Source: Woeseiaceae bacterium
GTDB taxonomy: Bacteria; Pseudomonadota; Gammaproteobacteria; Steroidobacterales; Woeseiaceae
Length of the DNA stretch: 64,000 bases
Direction of reading: 5' to 3'
NCBI GenBank assembly: GCA_030065915.1
Contig: JASJCQ010000010.1
Coordinates: 17,699-81,698, forward strand
Shown here: positions 60,898 to 64,000 of the stretch, piece by piece
Layout of the letters: every line of letters begins with the position of its first letter
Position numbering within the stretch: the first letter of the stretch is position 1
Program-made: the position numbers and the translations under genes
The notes under the pieces: model-generated
The model's database searches: none
Told to the model about the DNA's origin: nothing
The model's input: only the letters and a program-made list of their open reading frames with translations

Positions 60898-62193
60898 TTA
60901 CCGATCCTTTACGGCGACGTAATCCCGATTGGCGGGGCCCGTGTAGAGCTGCCTCGGGCGTGAGATCTTGCCGCTGGGATCCGAAATCATCTCTGTCCAG
61001 TGCGCCGTCCAGCCGACACAACGACCGATGGAGAACATCACCGTGAACATCGACGTCGGGATGCCGAGCGCGCGGTAGATGACGCCGGAGTAGAAGTCGA
61101 CATTCGGATACAGGTTCCTCTCGATGAAGAACGGATCCTTCAGGGCGACCTGCTCCAGTTCGAGTGCGAGGTCGAAGAGCGGCGTATCGTCACGCTGGCC
61201 CAGGCGCTCCAACACCTTGTGCGCCATCTTGCGGATGATCTTCGCGCGCGGATCGAAGTTCTTGTAGACGCGATGACCGAAGCCCATCAGGCGGAACGGA
61301 TCGTCCCGGTCCTTGGCTTTCTCGACATACTTCGGAATCTGGCTGACGTCGCCGATTTCCTCGAGCATCTTCAGTACGGCCTCGTTGGCGCCACCGTGTG
61401 CCGGTCCCCACAGCGCCGAGATGCCGGCGGCAATCGCGGAATAAGGATTGGCGCCGGAGCTGGCCGCCATGCGTACCGTCGACGTCGAACAGTTCTGCTC
61501 GTGGTCGGCGTGCAGGATAAACAGCAGATCCAGCGCCTCCGCCGCGATCGGGTCGATCTCATACGGCTCAGCCGGTACCGCGAACAGCATGTGCAGCAGG
61601 TTCTCGCTGTAGTTCAGGTCGTTGCGCGGATAGATGAACGGCTGGCCGACGTTCAGCTTGTAAGCCGCCGCGGCAATAGTCGGCAGCTTGGCCACGATAC
61701 GGTGCGCAAAGATGTCGCGATGCTGCGGATCGTGAATGTCAGTCGTGTCGTGATAGTAGGCGGACATCGAGCCGACGACGGCAGACAGCTGGGCCATCGG
61801 ATGCGCGTCATAGCGGAAGCCCTTGAAGAAATTGAGCATGCCTTCGTTCAGCATCGTGTGCGTACGAACCGAATGATCGAATTTCTCCAGCTCGTCTTTG
61901 GTCGGCAGCTCGCCGTAGAGCAGCAGGTAACAGACCTCGATGAAGTTCGAATGCTCGGCCAGTTGCTCCACGGGGTACCCGCGGTACATTAGGACGCCTT
62001 CTTCCCCGTCGATGAAGGTGATGTCGGATGAGCAGCTTCCTGTCGCGACAAAGCCCGGGTCGTAGGTGAACACGCCCTGTTCGCGGTACAGCTTGCCGAT
62101 GTCGATGACGTCAGGTCCGGTTGTACCTTTGTGTACGGGCAGCGCCGACTCAGTTCCATTCGGGCTAATCAGTCGGAAGGCATCCTGGCTCAT
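60898..62193 (-). CDS. gltA: Citrate synthase
   Basis: A 431-residue TCA cycle enzyme condensing acetyl-CoA and oxaloacetate. Catalytic His266 ([10 protein letters not shown]), His307 ([10 protein letters not shown]) and Asp366 (PNVDFYSG) are present, plus the [14 protein letters not shown] stretch. The length and N-terminal domain match the hexameric, NADH-inhibited type of Gram-negative bacteria. ATG after gagagg. ppc in the same window supplies its oxaloacetate. Confidence 0.98.
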   Translation of the reverse strand: MSQDAFRLISPNGTESALPVHKGTTGPDVIDIGKLYREQGVFTYDPGFVATGSCSSDITFIDGEEGVLMYRGYPVEQLAEHSNFIEVCYLLLYGELPTKDELEKFDHSVRTHTMLNEGMLNFFKGFRYDAHPMAQLSAVVGSMSAYYHDTTDIHDPQHRDIFAHRIVAKLPTIAAAAYKLNVGQPFIYPRNDLNYSENLLHMLFAVPAEPYEIDPIAAEALDLLFILHADHEQNCSTSTVRMAASSGANPYSAIAAGISALWGPAHGGANEAVLKMLEEIGDVSQIPKYVEKAKDRDDPFRLMGFGHRVYKNFDPRAKIIRKMAHKVLERLGQRDDTPLFDLALELEQVALKDPFFIERNLYPNVDFYSGVIYRALGIPTSMFTVMFSIGRCVGWTAHWTEMISDPSGKISRPRQLYTGPANRDYVAVKDR

Positions 62194-62237
62194 CTATATC
62201 CTCTCAAGCTCTGTTTTTATTAGGCACGCAAGCATAC

Positions 62238-62262
62238 CAAAGCTCCGGGGTCCGGAGCTTTG
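62238..62262. terminator. Hairpin between rpmE and gltA
   Basis: CAAAGCTCCGG (62238-62248), loop GGT, CCGGAGCTTTG (62252-62262): eleven perfect pairs. There is only a short T stretch, so termination of rpmE is probable but not certain. Confidence 0.6.
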
Positions 62263-62314
62263 ATTTCGTATGAAATTGTCGTTGCGGCGACCGCCGCAGA
62301 CGGCGAACAACCGC

Positions 62315-62518
62315 TTAGGAGATGCCGTACTTCTTGCGGAACTTGTCGACGCGACCGCCGGAGTCGACGATCTTCTGCTTGCCCGTGTAGAACGGGTGGC
62401 AAGCGGAGCACACTTCTACAACGAGGTCTTCGCCGAGCGTCGACCGGGTCATGAATTCATTTCCGCAACTGCAGGTCACCTTGATATCTGCGTAGTTCGG
62501 GTGGATGTCGGCTTTCAT
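62315..62518 (-). CDS. rpmE: Ribosomal protein L31, zinc-binding type
   Basis: A 67-residue large-subunit protein: [14 protein letters not shown] start (ATG 62518). Zinc ligands Cys16, Cys18, Cys37 and Cys40 (CSCGN, CSACHP) are all present, so this is the C+ form. [20 protein letters not shown] completes the family pattern. In-frame sequence further upstream is not used. Paired DnaA-box-like sites lie about 75-100 bases upstream of its start. Confidence 0.98.
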   Translation of the reverse strand: MKADIHPNYADIKVTCSCGNEFMTRSTLGEDLVVEVCSACHPFYTGKQKIVDSGGRVDKFRKKYGIS

Positions 62519-62902
62519 GGCTAGCTCTCGATGGCCGTCAAAAAAAGGGCGCGTAGGATAAAGGGATAGTGTTGCGACCGCAAGCCCATATTTTATCCAC
62601 AGAACCTGTGGATAAGGTTGTGGAAGAAATTTGGGTGAGTGCCCTAAGCCCCCGTTTTTCAAGCAAGCTTGTCGAAATGCTCAAAATGTGTCCATTTTTT
62701 GAATCTCAATAAAAACATGGGCTTAGGCGTGTTTTTGTCGGCTCAAGTTGAGCTTAGGCCACTCATGTGCTTGAAATACAGCATCGGCCCCGGGATTGTG
62801 CATAAACCGGTCGGCCGAAAGGCCCGACAAAGTCGACAAAGATTCCGGCGAGGGGGCAAATATTGACCGGGTTCACAGCTCGCTGCGGGCGGCGAATCGC
62901 TG
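62519..62902. other. 384-base intergenic region upstream of rpmE
   Basis: Holds paired DnaA-box-like sites (62593-62615), CCTAAGCCC/GGGCTTAGG inverted repeats (62643-62651, 62719-62727), a third GCTTAGG copy (62752-62758) and the palindrome GCTCAA-G-TTGAGC (62741-62753). No gene was seen. Confidence 0.6.
62593..62615. promoter_or_regulatory. Inverted pair of DnaA-box-like sites
   Basis: TTATCCACAG (62593-62602) and CTGTGGATAA (62606-62615) form a perfect inverted repeat with a three-base spacer. Each half matches the strong DnaA box TTATCCACA. It lies 75 bases upstream of rpmE's ATG, a position for DnaA control or simple titration; there is no other sign of a replication origin. Confidence 0.65.
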
Positions 62903-64000
62903 CTAACCGGTGGGCAGGAAGCTCGATTGCAGGTCGTTCAGGAACCGGCGCCCCAGCTCGGTAGGTCGCCAACGATCATCGGTAAGCTGCTCAACCAAAC
63001 CGGACTCGACCGGCGCGTTGAGCGCTTCTTCAAGCCGTTCGCGAGGAAGGCCCAGCGCCGATTCGAATTGCTCAGCCGAGAAACCCTCATCGAGGCGCAG
63101 CGCCATCAGCGCAAACTCGAAAACCCTGTCCTTCTCAGGGATGGCTCGCCTGTCGAGGCCGGAATTCAGTTCTACGCTCTGCATGTACGCCGCCGGATTG
63201 GCCGGCCGGGAGTATCGATACGGCTCCCCGGCGATGCTGAGCTTGCCATGCGCGCCGGCGCCGACGGCCAGGTAGTCGCCGAAGCGCCAGTAGTTGAGGT
63301 TGTGCCGGCACTGGCCGCCCAACTGTGCGTAGGCCGAGACCTCGTATTGTCGATACCCGGCGTTGGCCAGTCGCGCCTGCCCCTCGGACTGGAGTTCCCA
63401 GGCCGCATCGTCGTCCGGCAGGCCCTCCGGCGGGCGCGAATAGAACACCGTGTTTGGCTCCAGCGTCAGCTGGTACCAGGAGATGTGGTCGGGATCGAGA
63501 TCGAAAGCCGAGTCAAGGTCGCTCATCGCTTCGTTAAGCCCCTGGTTCGGCAGCGCATACATGACGTCCAGGTTGATATTGTCGAAGCCGGCCGAGCGTG
63601 CGTCAGAAAATGAACGCTCGATATCGGCGACGTCATGAAGCCGGCCGAGCGTCTTCAGGTGCTTGTCGTTGAAAGACTGCGCGCCTATCGACAGCCGGTT
63701 GATACCGGCGTCGCGATACCCTGCCGGATCCCCGCTCTCGACGGACGAAGGATTGGCCTCCATCGTGATCTCGATACCGGGTTCCAGGCGGTAGTGACCG
63801 CGAACCGCATCCACCAGGGACCCGATCTCTTCCGGAGAGAAGAAGCTGGGCGTGCCGCCACCGATGAACACGGTATGCAGCGGCCGGTCCGCAACGTCCG
63901 CCGACTGCCGCTTCAGGTCCTCTTTGACGGCCCCGAGGTAGCGCGACCTCGGCGCATCCTGCGACGCGGTGAAGGAATTGAAGTCGCAGTACGGGCACTT
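62903..64000 (-). CDS. hemW: Radical SAM heme chaperone HemW (5'-truncated)
   Basis: Open from the window edge (64000) to a stop at 62903, about 365 residues of a protein of usual length near 380. The visible N-terminal part starts KCPYCDFNSF, containing the last two cysteines of the radical SAM CxxxCxxC motif; the first cysteine lies beyond the window. TVFIGGGTPSFFSPEEIGSL, FDNINLDVMYALPNQ, and HNLNYWRFGDYLAVGAGAHG, with the C-terminal HemN-like domain, identify HemW, which delivers heme and is often mis-annotated as coproporphyrinogen oxidase. The HN of the HNxxYW motif is intact, supporting heme-binding type. Confidence 0.95.
   Translation of the reverse strand, partial: KCPYCDFNSFTASQDAPRSRYLGAVKEDLKRQSADVADRPLHTVFIGGGTPSFFSPEEIGSLVDAVRGHYRLEPGIEITMEANPSSVESGDPAGYRDAGINRLSIGAQSFNDKHLKTLGRLHDVADIERSFSDARSAGFDNINLDVMYALPNQGLNEAMSDLDSAFDLDPDHISWYQLTLEPNTVFYSRPPEGLPDDDAAWELQSEGQARLANAGYRQYEVSAYAQLGGQCRHNLNYWRFGDYLAVGAGAHGKLSIAGEPYRYSRPANPAAYMQSVELNSGLDRRAIPEKDRVFEFALMALRLDEGFSAEQFESALGLPRERLEEALNAPVESGLVEQLTDDRWRPTELGRRFLNDLQSSFLPTG

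Noticed and set aside
62593..62615. Chromosomal origin of replication
   Set aside because: Only two DnaA-like boxes, no AT-rich unwinding region and no dnaA/dnaN/gyrB or gidA/parAB neighbours.

Overview
The window reads as a stretch of chromosome from a free-living, GC-rich Gammaproteobacterium. This rests on gene order (pilMNOPQ-aroK-aroB, tesA/ybbA/ybbP, hemE beside pyrF), the type IV pilus operon, a hexameric-type citrate synthase, YajQ, YggX and a two-gene ergothioneine route. I cannot name the genus. No rRNA or tRNA gene, CRISPR array, prophage or intact insertion sequence was seen.

Layout. 1-3.9 kb: the end of an unidentified gene, an aldo/keto reductase, a TauD-like dioxygenase, a YCII protein and a PucR-type regulator with a palindromic operator. 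3.9-9.2 kb: a diheme cytochrome c fused to a rhodanese domain, alanine dehydrogenase divergent from an Lrp-type regulator, then egtB-egtD. 9.2-12.6 kb: a GNAT enzyme and a membrane hydroxylase divergent from a TetR regulator, an isochorismatase-like hydrolase and a small lipoprotein. 12.6-19.5 kb: a minus-strand block with yggX, mutY, an SRPBCC protein, an AsmA protein, and an ECF sigma / anti-sigma-like / DUF4097 operon closed by a terminator.

19.7-25.9 kb is the unusual part. A GGDEF protein with a degraded EAL domain is followed by a REP-like hairpin and a cyclic-di-GMP-I (GEMM) riboswitch. The riboswitch precedes a secreted GlcG/HbpS-like protein whose ribosome binding site can be sequestered. 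Then come small orphan genes separated by a family of ~67-82 nt hairpin repeats in one orientation, with one gene per interval and outer stems that differ in sequence but keep their pairing. This resembles a cassette array, without a recognisable integron attC core or any integrase in view.

25.9-32.8 kb: a compact trpE-G-D-C-F-B-A operon with 1-14 nt overlaps, ending in a DUF2007/zinc-ribbon gene. It is headed by a classic attenuator: a 20-codon leader peptide with three Trp codons in a row and a terminator hairpin. 32.8-41.4 kb: SLC13-type permease, an unrecognised protein, yajQ, ppc, a YcgN-like protein, a 2-hydroxyacid dehydrogenase and a Nudix hydrolase. 41.4-49.3 kb: ybbP-ybbA divergent from tesA, a long-chain acyl-CoA ligase, hemE and pyrF. 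49.3-57.3 kb: dgt-aroB-aroK and pilMNOPQ. 57.7-64 kb: PBP1A, an unrecognised protein, gltA, rpmE (with paired DnaA-box-like sites upstream) and the 3' part of hemW, cut by the window edge.

Cyclic-di-GMP recurs: a predicted synthase, a riboswitch next to it, a YajQ protein (some family members bind the molecule) and type IV pilus genes. A link between them is inference. All calls come from reading motifs; no database search was run.
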